A DNA stretch of 64,000 nucleotides, from positions 930,001-994,000 of the forward strand of contig NZ_CP150355.1 in assembly GCF_051521495.1 (NCBI RefSeq). Direction: 5' to 3'. Position 1 is the stretch's first letter. The number at the start of each line of letters is the position of its first letter. A program made the position numbers and the translations under genes. Shown one piece after another: positions 52,103 through 60,387 of this stretch. The notes beneath the pieces are model-generated. The model was not told the origin of the DNA. It did not search any database and saw only the letters and a list, made by a program, of their open reading frames with translations. The DNA comes from Sorangium sp051521495. GTDB taxonomy: Bacteria; Myxococcota_A; Polyangia; Polyangiales; Polyangiaceae.

Positions 52103-52315
52103 CCTGGACCGTGCGGCGGAGCGCCGGGGCGGGCGGGGAGCCTGGACCGTGCGGCGGAGCGCCGGAGCGCCGGGTCGGGCGGCGGGCCTGGACCGTGCGG
52201 CGGAGCGCCGGGTCGGGCGGGCCTGGACCGTGCGGCGGAGCGCCGGGTCGGGCGGTGGGCCTGCACCGTGCGGCGGAGCGCCGGAGCGCCGGGGCGGGCG
52301 GTGGGCCGGGCCTTG
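52103..52315. repeat. Five-copy 35-46-bp repeat upstream of the kinase operon
   Basis: Units beginning CCTGGACCGTGCGGCGGAGC start at 52103, 52141, 52187, 52222 and 52260. The last has CTGCACC in place of CTGGACC. Length varies because an 8-bp GAGCGCCG subunit is present once or twice and a short GGCGGG tail expands. Confidence 0.9.
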
Positions 52316-52333
52316 GTGGGCGGGTAACACCTC

Positions 52334-52365
52334 GAATCGACGTCGTTTTTCAGGAATCGACATCG
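52334..52365 (+). promoter_or_regulatory. 12-bp direct repeat with 20-bp period, candidate activator site
   Basis: GAATCGACGTCG (52334-52345) and GAATCGACATCG (52354-52365) are spaced 20 bp start to start, two helical turns. They lie 66-97 nt upstream of the GTG of the first kinase gene, in the most AT-rich part of the intergenic region. The layout fits a dimeric or two-site regulator near the promoter. Confidence 0.5.
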
Positions 52366-52430
52366 CCCGTGCATTTTCTTTGTCTGAACGGGCCCCCTGC
52401 TCGTGATTTCCATCTCAGGAGACCTCGCCG

Positions 52431-53639
52431 GTGGTGGCACGCCGCACGTCAGACAGCTCAGGGCCCTCGGGCGCCGTGGGGGATGCGCTGGAAGGGACCC
52501 CTTACCGGGCGCTCCGGGTGCTCGGGCGTGGGGGCATGGGGGAGGTCGTCGAGGCGGAGCACCGTGCGCTCCGGAAGCGGGTCGTGGTGAAGCTGGTCCG
52601 CCGCTCGCTGTCGCACGATCCGCGGTTCGCGGACCGGATGCAGGTGGAGGCGCGGGCGCTTGCGGCGGTGTCGTCGCCGCACGTGGTGTCGGTCCTCGAT
52701 CTGGGGCAGACGCCGTCGGGGCGCCCGTACTTCGTGATGGAGCGGCTCGAAGGGTGGACGCTGGGGGAGGAGCTCGAGCGGCGCGGTCCGCTGCCGGTGG
52801 CCGAGGCGATCGATCTGGTGCGGCAGGTGCTGGCGGGGCTCGCGGCGGCGCACCGGGTGGGGCTGGTGCACCGCGACGTGAAGCTCGACAACGTGTTCCT
52901 GTGCGCGCCGGGGGCGGCGGCGCCGGGCAGCGCCCGGGTCGCGAAGGTGCTCGACTTCGGCGTCGCAAAGGTGCTCGACGGCGCCGTGACCGAGGCGGCG
53001 TCGGGGGCGGAGCCGTCGCCTCCGGTGCCCGCGCCGGCCTATCCGACCGAGACCGGGCTGCTGGTGGGGACGCCGCGGACGGTCTCGCCGGAGCAGGCGC
53101 GGTGCCAGCCGGTGGACGCCCGGGCAGATGTGTATGCGGTCGGGCTGCTGATGTATACGCTGGTTGTGGGGCACGGTCCGTTCGCCCATGTCGAGGACGC
53201 GCTAGGGCTGCTGCGCGCGCACGTGCTGGAAGCGCCGGCGCCGCCGTCCTGGTACGCGAGGCAGCGGATCCCGGGGGCGCTGGACCGAGCGGTGCTGAAG
53301 GCGCTGGCGAAGCGGCCGGAGGAGCGGTTCGAGAGCGCCGAGGCGTTCGCGGCGGAGCTGGGGCGGATCGGGCCGGGGCTCGCGGAGGTGGAGGAGGACG
53401 GGAGCCGGGGAGCGGCGCGGATGCCGGAGGCGGAGGAGGCGGGGTGGGGGCCGCAGAGCAGGGCGTGGTTCGAGGCGAAGCCGGAGGGGAGCAGCGGGGC
53501 GGAAGCCGGCGGTGGCGTGAGGGTGGAGGCGGGGGTGGCGCCGGTGAACGCGTGGCTGTTCGCGGGGCTGACGCTGGCGAGCACGGCGGTGTTCTCGGCG
53601 CTGGCGGCGCTGGTGCTGCGCGGGATGGGGGTGTGGTGA
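52431..53639 (+). CDS. Transmembrane Ser/Thr protein kinase (402 aa)
   Basis: This is a Hanks-type kinase with domain at about 25-295. The glycine loop is LGRGGMGEVVEAEH (31-44), the catalytic Lys is 54 (VVVKLV), the catalytic loop HRDVKLDN (147-154) and DFG at 175-177, with VSPEQARCQPVDARADVYAV. All catalytic residues are intact. A C-terminal transmembrane helix at about 375-398 (LFAGLTLASTAVFSALAALV) leaves almost no periplasmic tail, so it is membrane-tethered rather than a receptor. The GTG at 52431 has AGGAG about 8-10 nt upstream. Its stop shares one base with the ATG of the next kinase gene (TGATG), indicating translational coupling in the operon. Confidence 0.9.
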   Translation: MVARRTSDSSGPSGAVGDALEGTPYRALRVLGRGGMGEVVEAEHRALRKRVVVKLVRRSLSHDPRFADRMQVEARALAAVSSPHVVSVLDLGQTPSGRPYFVMERLEGWTLGEELERRGPLPVAEAIDLVRQVLAGLAAAHRVGLVHRDVKLDNVFLCAPGAAAPGSARVAKVLDFGVAKVLDGAVTEAASGAEPSPPVPAPAYPTETGLLVGTPRTVSPEQARCQPVDARADVYAVGLLMYTLVVGHGPFAHVEDALGLLRAHVLEAPAPPSWYARQRIPGALDRAVLKALAKRPEERFESAEAFAAELGRIGPGLAEVEEDGSRGAARMPEAEEAGWGPQSRAWFEAKPEGSSGAEAGGGVRVEAGVAPVNAWLFAGLTLASTAVFSALAALVLRGMGVW

Positions 53640-56305
53640 TGGCGCGGGAAGCGCTGAAGGCCGGGGACGTGTTCCTTGACTACCGGATCACGGAGGTGAT
53701 CGACGCGGGTGGGATGGGGGAAGTGTACAAGGCGGTGGAGGACTACTCGGAAGATGTCGTGGCGATCAAGTGCATGCTGCCACGGCACCTGAAGAGAGAG
53801 GACTTCGCGAGGCGGTTCCGGCAGGAGTGCAAGTTCTATCCGAAGCTGAAGCACCCGAACATCGTGAGGATGAGGAAGGCGGGTGTGTCGCCGGATCACG
53901 TGGCGTACATCGTGATGGATTACCTCGAGGGGAGGACGCTGAGGAAGCTGCTCAACAAGGCGTACCGGTTGGACTTCCTGAGCGCGATTCACGTGATGCT
54001 GCAGGTGGCGGACGCGATGACGTTCGTGCACTCGAAGGGGATATGGCACCGCGACCTGAAGCCCGAGAACATCATGGTCGGGACGAAGGCGGACGCGAAA
54101 GGGCACGTGTGGCTGCTGGACTTCGGGATAGCGAAGTTCGCGGACGGAGGGATGAACACCGATGATCTGCCGGACGTGGGGACGGTGAGGTACATCTCTC
54201 CGGAGCAGGTGAAGATGCTGTACACGTCGTCGAAGAAGGCGGCGCGGGCGGAGCACGCGAGGCCGGATGGTCGTACGGACATCTACGCGTTCGGTGCGAT
54301 TTTTTATGAGGTGCTGACGGGGAAGCACCTGTTTCTGGACGACAGCGAGCCGGCGACGGCGGAGGAGACGCTGACAGGGCACTTGGTTGCGGCGCCGGAG
54401 CCGGTGCACGAGATCGTGCCGGATTGCCCTGAGTTCGTGTGGCCAGTGGTGGCGCGGTGCATCGCGATCGACCGGGAAGAGCGGTATCCGAGGTTCGACG
54501 AGGTGGCGCGGGATCTGCGGGCGCTCTTGAGAGACACGGTGCCGGCGGGGCACGTGCTTGCGCAGCGGCTGGCGCAGGAGCGGATGAAGGCGGAGCGGGA
54601 GGCGGCGTTCGCGGGGGTGGAGCTGGAGGACAGCGCGCCGGTGGAGGAGGAGAGGAGCGGAGCGGGCGAGGAGGAGACGGAGGAGGCGGGGCAGGAGGGC
54701 GGGATGGAGCGAGGGAGCGCGGCGACGGAGGAGGAGAAGAAGAGAGGGCGGCGGGTGGTGCACGGGGAGACGGCGCCGCTGGAGCAGTTCGTGGCGCCGG
54801 CGAGCGCGCTGCCGTTTGCGCCGGCGTCGCGCGTGCCGCGAGGGCGGGGGGTGGGGCACACGGAGCCGCTGCCGGCGCTGAAGGCGCTGGAGTCGACGGC
54901 GAAGCTGTCCGGGGCGTGGGCGGAGAGGATGGCGCAGCGAGCGGGGGCGGCGGCGATGGCGCAGCCGCCGCAGCCCCCGGCGGAGGTGAGGGCAGGGAGT
55001 TATGCGGGGCCGCCGCCGAGGCCGCCGGTGGAGGTGAGGGCGCAGGCGTATGCGGGACCGCCGCCGATGCCGCAGGCGGAGGTGAGGGCGCAGGCGTATG
55101 CGGGACCGCCGCCGATGCTGCAGTCGCACGGTGGGCCGGCGCCGATGCCGCAGTCGCACGGTGGGCCGGCGCCGATGCCGCAGTCGCACGGTGGGCCGGC
55201 GCCGATGCCGCAGTCGTACGGCGGGCCGGCGCCGATGCCGCAGGCGTATGCGGGGCCGGCATCGATGCCGCAGTCGCACGGTGGGCCGGCGCCGATGCCG
55301 CAGGCGTATGCGGGGCCGGTACCGATGCCGCAGTCGTATGGTGGGCCGGTACCGATGCCGCAGGCGTATGCGGGACCGCCGCCGATGCCGCCGTTGTACG
55401 GCGGGCCGGCGTCGCACGTGGGGGCGCAGGGGTACGGTGGACCGCCGCCGTTGCCGGTGATGGAGACGCAGCACGCCGTGCCATTGAGGGAGGCACGACG
55501 AACGGCACCGCAGCTGCCGCAGGAGGTGGAGCTGCCGTACGTGACGCCGCAGCTCGTGGCGATGGAGGCGTCGCGTCCGGGAACGGCGCCAGCGAGCGCG
55601 GTGCGGCCAGCGGCGCCGAGCTCGGTGACGGCACCGAGCGCGGCGCCGGCGGAGTCGTTGCGGAAAGAGACGCCGATGACGCCGGTGGCGGCGCTGCTGA
55701 CGCAGCCGCGGCGAGCGCCGAGAGCGTACGTGCTGGCGCCGGTGGTGGCGCTGGCGCTGACGCTGGGAGGCGTGGGCGCGGTGCTGGGGCTGCGTTCGGC
55801 GCGCGACACGGCGCCGGCGCCGGTGACAGGAGAGCCGGCGGCAACGACGGTGCCGGCCGAGAGCGCGACAGCGAGCGCAGCGTCAGCAGCTGTCGCACCG
55901 GCACCGCCGACCGAGGCGAGCGCGGCGGCGTCCGCGCCGGAGGCGACAGCGAGCGCGGCGGCGGCGAGCACGGCCGAGGCGGCGGTGGAGGCCGGAGCCG
56001 TGGAGAGGACGGGGGCGGCAGCGGAGGCCGAGGCGCCTGCTCCCAAGGAGCAAGCGGCGGCGGCGAAGGAGCAAGCGGCGGCGGTGAAAGCAGAGCCGGC
56101 GAAGGCAGCGCCTGTGAAGGCGGCGCCGGCGGAGACGGAGGACGACGAGGACTTCTACCCGATGCCGAAGCGTCAGAAGCCGTCGTTTCTGCGGGTGATC
56201 GAGGAGCGGAAGAAGGCGGTGCCTGCGAAGCCGGCTGCGCCTGCGAAGCAACAGGGCGCGAAGCCCGCCGGGCCATGCGCCACGGCGGGGTGCAGGCCGT
56301 TCTAG
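53639..56305 (+). CDS. Transmembrane Ser/Thr protein kinase with repeat linker, copy 1
   Basis: This 888-aa kinase has domain at about 12-295. Its landmarks are IDAGGMGEVYKAVED, Lys44 in VVAIKCML, HRDLKPEN (137-144), DFG (161-163), GTVRYISPEQ and DIYAFGAIFYEVLTG. An acidic/Ala linker leads to a minisatellite-coded Pro-rich stretch (about 450-600) built of 16-residue VRAQAYAGPPPMPQAE-like and 10-residue QSHGGPAPMP-like repeats. A transmembrane helix at about 696-718 (LAPVVALALTLGGVGAVLGL) follows. The periplasmic tail is Ala/Glu/Lys-rich and ends KPAGPCATAGCRPF with two Cys. All catalytic residues are present. It is the centre of a five-gene operon, and a near-identical copy lies at 62044. Confidence 0.92.
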   Translation: MAREALKAGDVFLDYRITEVIDAGGMGEVYKAVEDYSEDVVAIKCMLPRHLKREDFARRFRQECKFYPKLKHPNIVRMRKAGVSPDHVAYIVMDYLEGRTLRKLLNKAYRLDFLSAIHVMLQVADAMTFVHSKGIWHRDLKPENIMVGTKADAKGHVWLLDFGIAKFADGGMNTDDLPDVGTVRYISPEQVKMLYTSSKKAARAEHARPDGRTDIYAFGAIFYEVLTGKHLFLDDSEPATAEETLTGHLVAAPEPVHEIVPDCPEFVWPVVARCIAIDREERYPRFDEVARDLRALLRDTVPAGHVLAQRLAQERMKAEREAAFAGVELEDSAPVEEERSGAGEEETEEAGQEGGMERGSAATEEEKKRGRRVVHGETAPLEQFVAPASALPFAPASRVPRGRGVGHTEPLPALKALESTAKLSGAWAERMAQRAGAAAMAQPPQPPAEVRAGSYAGPPPRPPVEVRAQAYAGPPPMPQAEVRAQAYAGPPPMLQSHGGPAPMPQSHGGPAPMPQSHGGPAPMPQSYGGPAPMPQAYAGPASMPQSHGGPAPMPQAYAGPVPMPQSYGGPVPMPQAYAGPPPMPPLYGGPASHVGAQGYGGPPPLPVMETQHAVPLREARRTAPQLPQEVELPYVTPQLVAMEASRPGTAPASAVRPAAPSSVTAPSAAPAESLRKETPMTPVAALLTQPRRAPRAYVLAPVVALALTLGGVGAVLGLRSARDTAPAPVTGEPAATTVPAESATASAASAAVAPAPPTEASAAASAPEATASAAAASTAEAAVEAGAVERTGAAAEAEAPAPKEQAAAAKEQAAAVKAEPAKAAPVKAAPAETEDDEDFYPMPKRQKPSFLRVIEERKKAVPAKPAAPAKQQGAKPAGPCATAGCRPF
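54981..55446 (+). repeat. Coding minisatellite in kinase copy 1
   Basis: This is a mix of a 48-bp unit (VRAQAYAGPPPMPQAE) and a 30-bp unit starting CAGTCGCACGGTGGGCCGGC (QSHGGPAPMP). The 30-bp unit occurs in several near-exact consecutive copies from about 55120. Both unit sizes are multiples of 3, so changes in copy number keep the frame. Confidence 0.9.
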
Positions 56306-56334
56306 TGTGTGGTCGCTGAGGAGAGAGGTCTTCG

Positions 56335-57462
56335 ATGGGCAGCAACAAGGACAGCGACGACATCCGGCAGTACCTGCCGGACCTCGAGAGCATCCGGCGC
56401 GAGGCGGATCCTGAGGTTGCGGAGCGGAAGCTGCAGCAGGCGCTGAACAACCCGGAGCTTGACCGAGCGCTGACGGAGATGCAGCAGCAGAAGCCGACGG
56501 GGCAGCCGCTGTTCCAGTTCCCGGTGGTGCCTGCGCTGGCCAAGGGGCAACCAGCGGTGCCGCCGCCGTTTCCGGGGCAAGCGGTGCCGCCGCCGTTTCC
56601 GGCGCAAGCGACGCGGACGCCGCTGCCGGTGCAAGCGGTGCCGCCGCTGTTTCCGGCGACGGCGCAGCAGTCGGCAGGACCGCAGGTGACGGCGGCGCAT
56701 CAGCACGGGGCGGCGGTGCAGCACGGGGCGGCGGCAGCGCAACACGGCGCGACGATGACGCAGCGAGCGCCGGTGCAGCACGGGGCGGCGGGGGCGCAAC
56801 ACGGCGCGACGATGACGCAGCGAGCGCCGGCGCAGCAGCAGGGCGCGCCGGCGCCGCAGGGCGCGATGGTGACGCAGCGTGTGCCGGTGTTCGGGGGCGC
56901 GGCGGAACCGCAGCGCGCGCCGGTGCAGCAGCAGGGCGCGACGGCGCCGAGCCAGTGGGCAGATCGAGCGCTGCCGCCGATCGACAAGGCGCTGCTGCCG
57001 TCGTCGTTGCTGCCGGTGACGCCGCCGCCGGTCGCGGTGCCGAAGGCGCCGGCCGCCACGGAGTCGACGGGACGGCGCCGGCCGTGGATGCCGACCTGGC
57101 TGATGGTGTTGCTGGCGGTCATCGCGGTGAGCAGCCCGTTCGTGCTGGCGACGATCCTGCGGCGAGAGAAGCCGCCGAAAGAGCCGGAGCCGGCGCCGCG
57201 GTCGAGCGGGATGCGGGCGCGGAGCACGCAGGCGCCGCCGGCGGCCTCGGAGCTGCTGCCACCGGTAGCGCCGGCACCGCCGGAGGCGCACGAGCCGAGC
57301 CTCGACGACACCGCGTCGGCGAGCGAGCCGCTCGCGCCCGCGCCCGAGGCCACGGCGCCGCAGGCGCCCGCGCGGCCGGTGCGCCCTGCGCCGCATCGAC
57401 CGCAGACGCCCGCCGCGCCGGCACCGACGGAGCGGCCACACGACGAAGGATGGATGGAGTGA
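56335..57462 (+). CDS. Pro/Gln-rich single-pass membrane protein of the kinase operon
   Basis: This 375-aa protein has no recognised family. The first 55 residues are charged and helical (RQYLPDLESIRREADPEVAE, RKLQQALNNPELDRALTEMQ). A low-complexity Pro/Gln/Ala region follows, with repeats such as QHGATMTQRAPVQHG and VPPPFPGQAVPPPFPAQ. A single transmembrane helix lies at about 245-265 (WLMVLLAVIAVSSPFVLATI). The periplasmic tail is Pro/Ala/Glu-rich. The topology matches the kinase before it, with a cytoplasmic N-terminus and a disordered periplasmic tail. It starts 29 nt after the kinase stop with GAGGAGAGAGG upstream. It is a candidate kinase substrate or partner, inferred from position. 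Confidence 0.75.
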   Translation: MGSNKDSDDIRQYLPDLESIRREADPEVAERKLQQALNNPELDRALTEMQQQKPTGQPLFQFPVVPALAKGQPAVPPPFPGQAVPPPFPAQATRTPLPVQAVPPLFPATAQQSAGPQVTAAHQHGAAVQHGAAAAQHGATMTQRAPVQHGAAGAQHGATMTQRAPAQQQGAPAPQGAMVTQRVPVFGGAAEPQRAPVQQQGATAPSQWADRALPPIDKALLPSSLLPVTPPPVAVPKAPAATESTGRRRPWMPTWLMVLLAVIAVSSPFVLATILRREKPPKEPEPAPRSSGMRARSTQAPPAASELLPPVAPAPPEAHEPSLDDTASASEPLAPAPEATAPQAPARPVRPAPHRPQTPAAPAPTERPHDEGWME

Positions 57463-57476
57463 GACCGCGTGGAGCC

Positions 57477-58607
57477 ATGATGATGAACTGCCGATCGCTT
57501 GCTGTAGTGCTGACCGCTGCGACCTTGATGGCCGACCCTGACATCGCTGCCGCGCAGCCGGCGGCGCCGCCTGTCGCGCCCGGGACGGCGCCTGCCAGCC
57601 CCGCCGACGCGGCGAAGCGCGCCGAGGCGCTCGTCGACAAGGCGAAGTCACTCTATCTGGAGGGCAAGTACCAAGAAGCCGAGGCGGCGCTGCTCGTGGC
57701 GTGGGAGCTGAACCCGACGTTCGACGTGGCGTACAACCTCGGAAATACGGAGTACCAGCTGAAGAAGCACAAGGAAGCAGCGACGTACCTGTCGTTCGCG
57801 CTGAGACACTGGCCGCTGCTGAAGGGAGTGGCGAAGCTGAGGCCGAACGCGGAGAAGTGGCTGGCGGAGTCGCGAGCGCAGGTGGGTGCGCTCAAGGTGT
57901 CGGTCACCGTAGCGGGAGCGGAAGTGCTGGTGGACGGCAAGGGCGTGGGGCGGGCGCCGCTAGAAGGCGAGGTGTTCGTCGACCCCGGCGAGCACCGGGT
58001 GGAGGCGACGCATCTGGACTACGAGCCGGCGAGCCAGACGGTGGGCGTGGCGAAGGGAGCGACGGCGGAGGTGAAGCTGGCGATAACGCCGGTGAGGAGC
58101 GAGGCACCGACGGCGGCGGGAGCGACGCCGGACGGGGGCGGGAGCGCGGCGGGGGCGACGGCTGGTGGGCCGGTGGCGGGGCAGTTGCCGGCGGGACCGG
58201 TGGAGCCGCAGCCGCTGCCGGAGAAGAGGAACTGGGTGCCGGTGATCGCGCTGGGAGCGGCGAGCGCGGTGGGGTTGGCGGTAGGCATCACGTCGACGGT
58301 GCTGTCGAGAAATGCGCGGAGCGACGCGGAGGGATATCGAGCGCAGATTCGGCAGGCGAACAGAGGGTGCATCGATCCGCCGAGCGATTTGATCGACACG
58401 TGCCGCGACGTGGAGAGCGAGGCGGAGCGCGCGGCGCGATTCGGCACGGTGTCCGTGATCGGCTACGCGGCGTCGGGGGCGCTGGCGGTCGCCGCGGTCA
58501 CGTATGCGCTCTGGCCTCGACGCGCCGCACCGGCGGCGCACGGGGTGCGCGTGTTGCCCCAGACGAACGTGGGCGGGGGCGGTGTCGTCGTCGTGGGAGC
58601 GTGGTGA
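57477..58607 (+). CDS. TPR-PEGA envelope protein
   Basis: This 376-aa protein has an N-terminal signal peptide (LAVVLTAATLMADPDIAAA) with likely cleavage before QPAAP. TPR-like helices at about 45-130 (AKSLYLEGKYQEAEAALLVA, DVAYNLGNTEYQLKKHKEAA) are followed by a PEGA domain at about 145-210 (EVLVDGKGVGRAPLEGEVFV, DPGEHRVEATHLDY). Two C-terminal hydrophobic helices read VIALGAASAVGLAVGITSTV and VIGYAASGALAVAAVTYALW. PEGA modules occur in surface and envelope proteins linked to Ser/Thr kinases in myxobacteria. Three consecutive ATGs at 57477-57485 follow GGAG at 57471, and an upstream GTG at 57459 overlaps the previous stop. The exact start is uncertain. Confidence 0.85.
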   Translation: MMMNCRSLAVVLTAATLMADPDIAAAQPAAPPVAPGTAPASPADAAKRAEALVDKAKSLYLEGKYQEAEAALLVAWELNPTFDVAYNLGNTEYQLKKHKEAATYLSFALRHWPLLKGVAKLRPNAEKWLAESRAQVGALKVSVTVAGAEVLVDGKGVGRAPLEGEVFVDPGEHRVEATHLDYEPASQTVGVAKGATAEVKLAITPVRSEAPTAAGATPDGGGSAAGATAGGPVAGQLPAGPVEPQPLPEKRNWVPVIALGAASAVGLAVGITSTVLSRNARSDAEGYRAQIRQANRGCIDPPSDLIDTCRDVESEAERAARFGTVSVIGYAASGALAVAAVTYALWPRRAAPAAHGVRVLPQTNVGGGGVVVVGAW

Positions 58608-58615
58608 GTGGGGCG

Positions 58616-60202
58616 ATGGTGAGCACAATGAAGAACAGGCGGCTGACGTGGTTGATGTGCTGGAGCGCCGCATCGGTGATCGCGAGCGGCTGCGACTATC
58701 TATCGATCGGGCTCGACAACGACTGCGAGTTCCTGCTCACGTGCGGTCAGTTCCCGGGCGGTGATGCCGGTGGCACGCCCGAAGGGTGCATTCCGAACGA
58801 GTTGACGTCCGCCGTGAGCGATACGTGCGGCGTGTTCGTGGCGACGGGCGGTGACGACAATGGCGCCGGGACGAAGGCGGACCCTGTGAAGACGCTCAAA
58901 GTAGCGATCGAGCGGGCAGCGGACCTGGGGAGCGCGGTGTACGCATGCGCGGAGGAATTCAAAGAGGCGGCAGAGGTGCCCGCGGGCGTGGCCATCTTCG
59001 GCGGGCTCGACTGTGCGAAGGGGTGGATCTGGAACGGCGAGACGGTGAAGACTGTTGTGGCACCCCCGAAAGAGGCGCCCGGCGAGGGCGGGATCGCGCT
59101 CAAGATAACGCGTGGCGAGGGCACGGTGAGGATCGAGGACGTGTCGGTGCATGCAGCGGACGCGGAGGCATTGGGGGGGTCGTCGATTGCGGTGCTGGTG
59201 GATGGAGCGACCGTTGAGCTGGCGCGGGGCGAACTGGTCGCGGGCAAGGGAGCGGATGGCGCGGAGGGAGATGACGCGCCGAGCGAAGTGCCGGCGCAGG
59301 CGTCGCCGGGGAACGCGGGAACGAATGCGTGCAGCGATCTGGATACATCTGGAGCGCCCGATGAAACGCTGCTGGGAGGAGTGCAGGTCAAAAACACGTG
59401 TGGCGGCGGGTTGTCGATCGGCGGAGAAGGCGGTCCTGGCAGGGTGGACAACGGTGGCAGTGGACAGGTCGGAGAGTCTGGCGCGCTCGGTGCAGCAGGC
59501 GCTGGAGAGCCGGCACTAGGCAACTGGAGCTGTGCCGCTGGTGGCACCGGTCAGGGCGGCGACAACGGTCCTGATGGCAACCCCGGTGACGCCGGAAGCG
59601 GCCTCGGCACGCTGAGTTCGTCGGGCTACGTGGGCGTGAGCGGCGGAGTCGGCGGAGCAGGCACGCCCGGGCAAGGCGGAGGCGGAGGCGGCGGCGCGAA
59701 GGGCGGCGCGGCGATCTGCTCGGGTGCAATGCCCGGAGCTGGAGCGAGCGGAGGCAGCGGCGGCCCGGGTGGTTGCGGCGGGCTGCCCGGCCAAGGCGGC
59801 GGAGCCGGTGGAGCAAGCATCGCGCTGGCGAGCGTGGAGGGGAAGGTGACGCTGAAGGACTGCGTGCTGAAGGCGGGCAACGGAGGCAAGGGAGGTGCCG
59901 GCGGCGACCTGCAGCCGGGCGGAGCCGGTGGGCTCGGAGGAGTCGGCGGTATGGGCGTCGGAGGGTCGAAGAACGCGTGCGCTGGGGGGCAGGGAGGCCA
60001 GGGAGGCAACGGGGGCCCCGGCGGAGGAGGCCTTGGCGGGCCGTCGCTGGCGATCGCGTACCGAGGGGAGGCGGTGAAGCAGGATGGGCAGACGATGTTG
60101 CAACCGGGCACGCCCGGCGCTGGAGGGCCTGGCGGAAGCAACAACGTGTCGGAGAACGCGGGCGAGGAAGGCAGGGTGGCGGCGGAGCTGGAGTTTCTGT
60201 AA
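58616..60202 (+). CDS. Gly-rich lipoprotein with DUF1565-like beta-helix segment
   Basis: This is a protein of about 528 aa with signal and lipobox (SAASVIASGC). DNDCEFLLTCGQFPGG begins the mature part. The segment VATGGDDNGAGTKADPVKTL, then KVAIERAADLGSAVYACAEE, matches the start of DUF1565/right-handed beta-helix proteins (a G-D-D-x-A-G-T-x-A-x-P-x-K-T-L pattern). From about residue 260 the sequence is more than 40% Gly with Ala, Ser and Gln, PE_PGRS-like, containing paired cysteines. It is probably an outer-membrane or surface fibre or adhesin. GTG 58604 overlaps the preceding stop and ATG 58616 and 58628 are alternatives. It is the last gene of the kinase operon and a GC hairpin follows. 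Confidence 0.8.
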   Translation: MVSTMKNRRLTWLMCWSAASVIASGCDYLSIGLDNDCEFLLTCGQFPGGDAGGTPEGCIPNELTSAVSDTCGVFVATGGDDNGAGTKADPVKTLKVAIERAADLGSAVYACAEEFKEAAEVPAGVAIFGGLDCAKGWIWNGETVKTVVAPPKEAPGEGGIALKITRGEGTVRIEDVSVHAADAEALGGSSIAVLVDGATVELARGELVAGKGADGAEGDDAPSEVPAQASPGNAGTNACSDLDTSGAPDETLLGGVQVKNTCGGGLSIGGEGGPGRVDNGGSGQVGESGALGAAGAGEPALGNWSCAAGGTGQGGDNGPDGNPGDAGSGLGTLSSSGYVGVSGGVGGAGTPGQGGGGGGGAKGGAAICSGAMPGAGASGGSGGPGGCGGLPGQGGGAGGASIALASVEGKVTLKDCVLKAGNGGKGGAGGDLQPGGAGGLGGVGGMGVGGSKNACAGGQGGQGGNGGPGGGGLGGPSLAIAYRGEAVKQDGQTMLQPGTPGAGGPGGSNNVSENAGEEGRVAAELEFL

Positions 60203-60218
60203 GCAAGCGACGAGGTAG

Positions 60219-60244
60219 CGGGCGGCGTCGCCGGTGGCGCCGCC
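60219..60244 (+). terminator. GC hairpin closing the kinase operon
   Basis: GGGCGGCG (60219-60226) and CGCCGCCC (60237-60244) form an 8-bp stem with a 10-nt loop, 17 nt past the lipoprotein stop. No U tract follows. Confidence 0.55.
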
Positions 60245-60387
60245 CGCCGCCACCGCGGGGAGCGGCGGGAAGGAGGCGGTGACGATGGCGCGAAGCGCCA
60301 TCGAAGGGGCGAGGTGTGCCCCGTAGGCGACACGGAGGGCGGCGAGCAGCGCCCGCCGGGCTGCTGCCACCGGCGAGCGTGGAGAAA

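Larger units (their letters stand above)
51965..52430. other. Divergent intergenic region upstream of the kinase operon
   Basis: This region lies between the sigma operon (leftward) and the kinase operon (rightward). It contains a five-copy GC-rich repeat (52103-52315), then a locally AT-richer 100 nt with a 12-bp direct repeat and runs of T, where the kinase promoter is expected. No gene was recognised. Confidence 0.6.
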
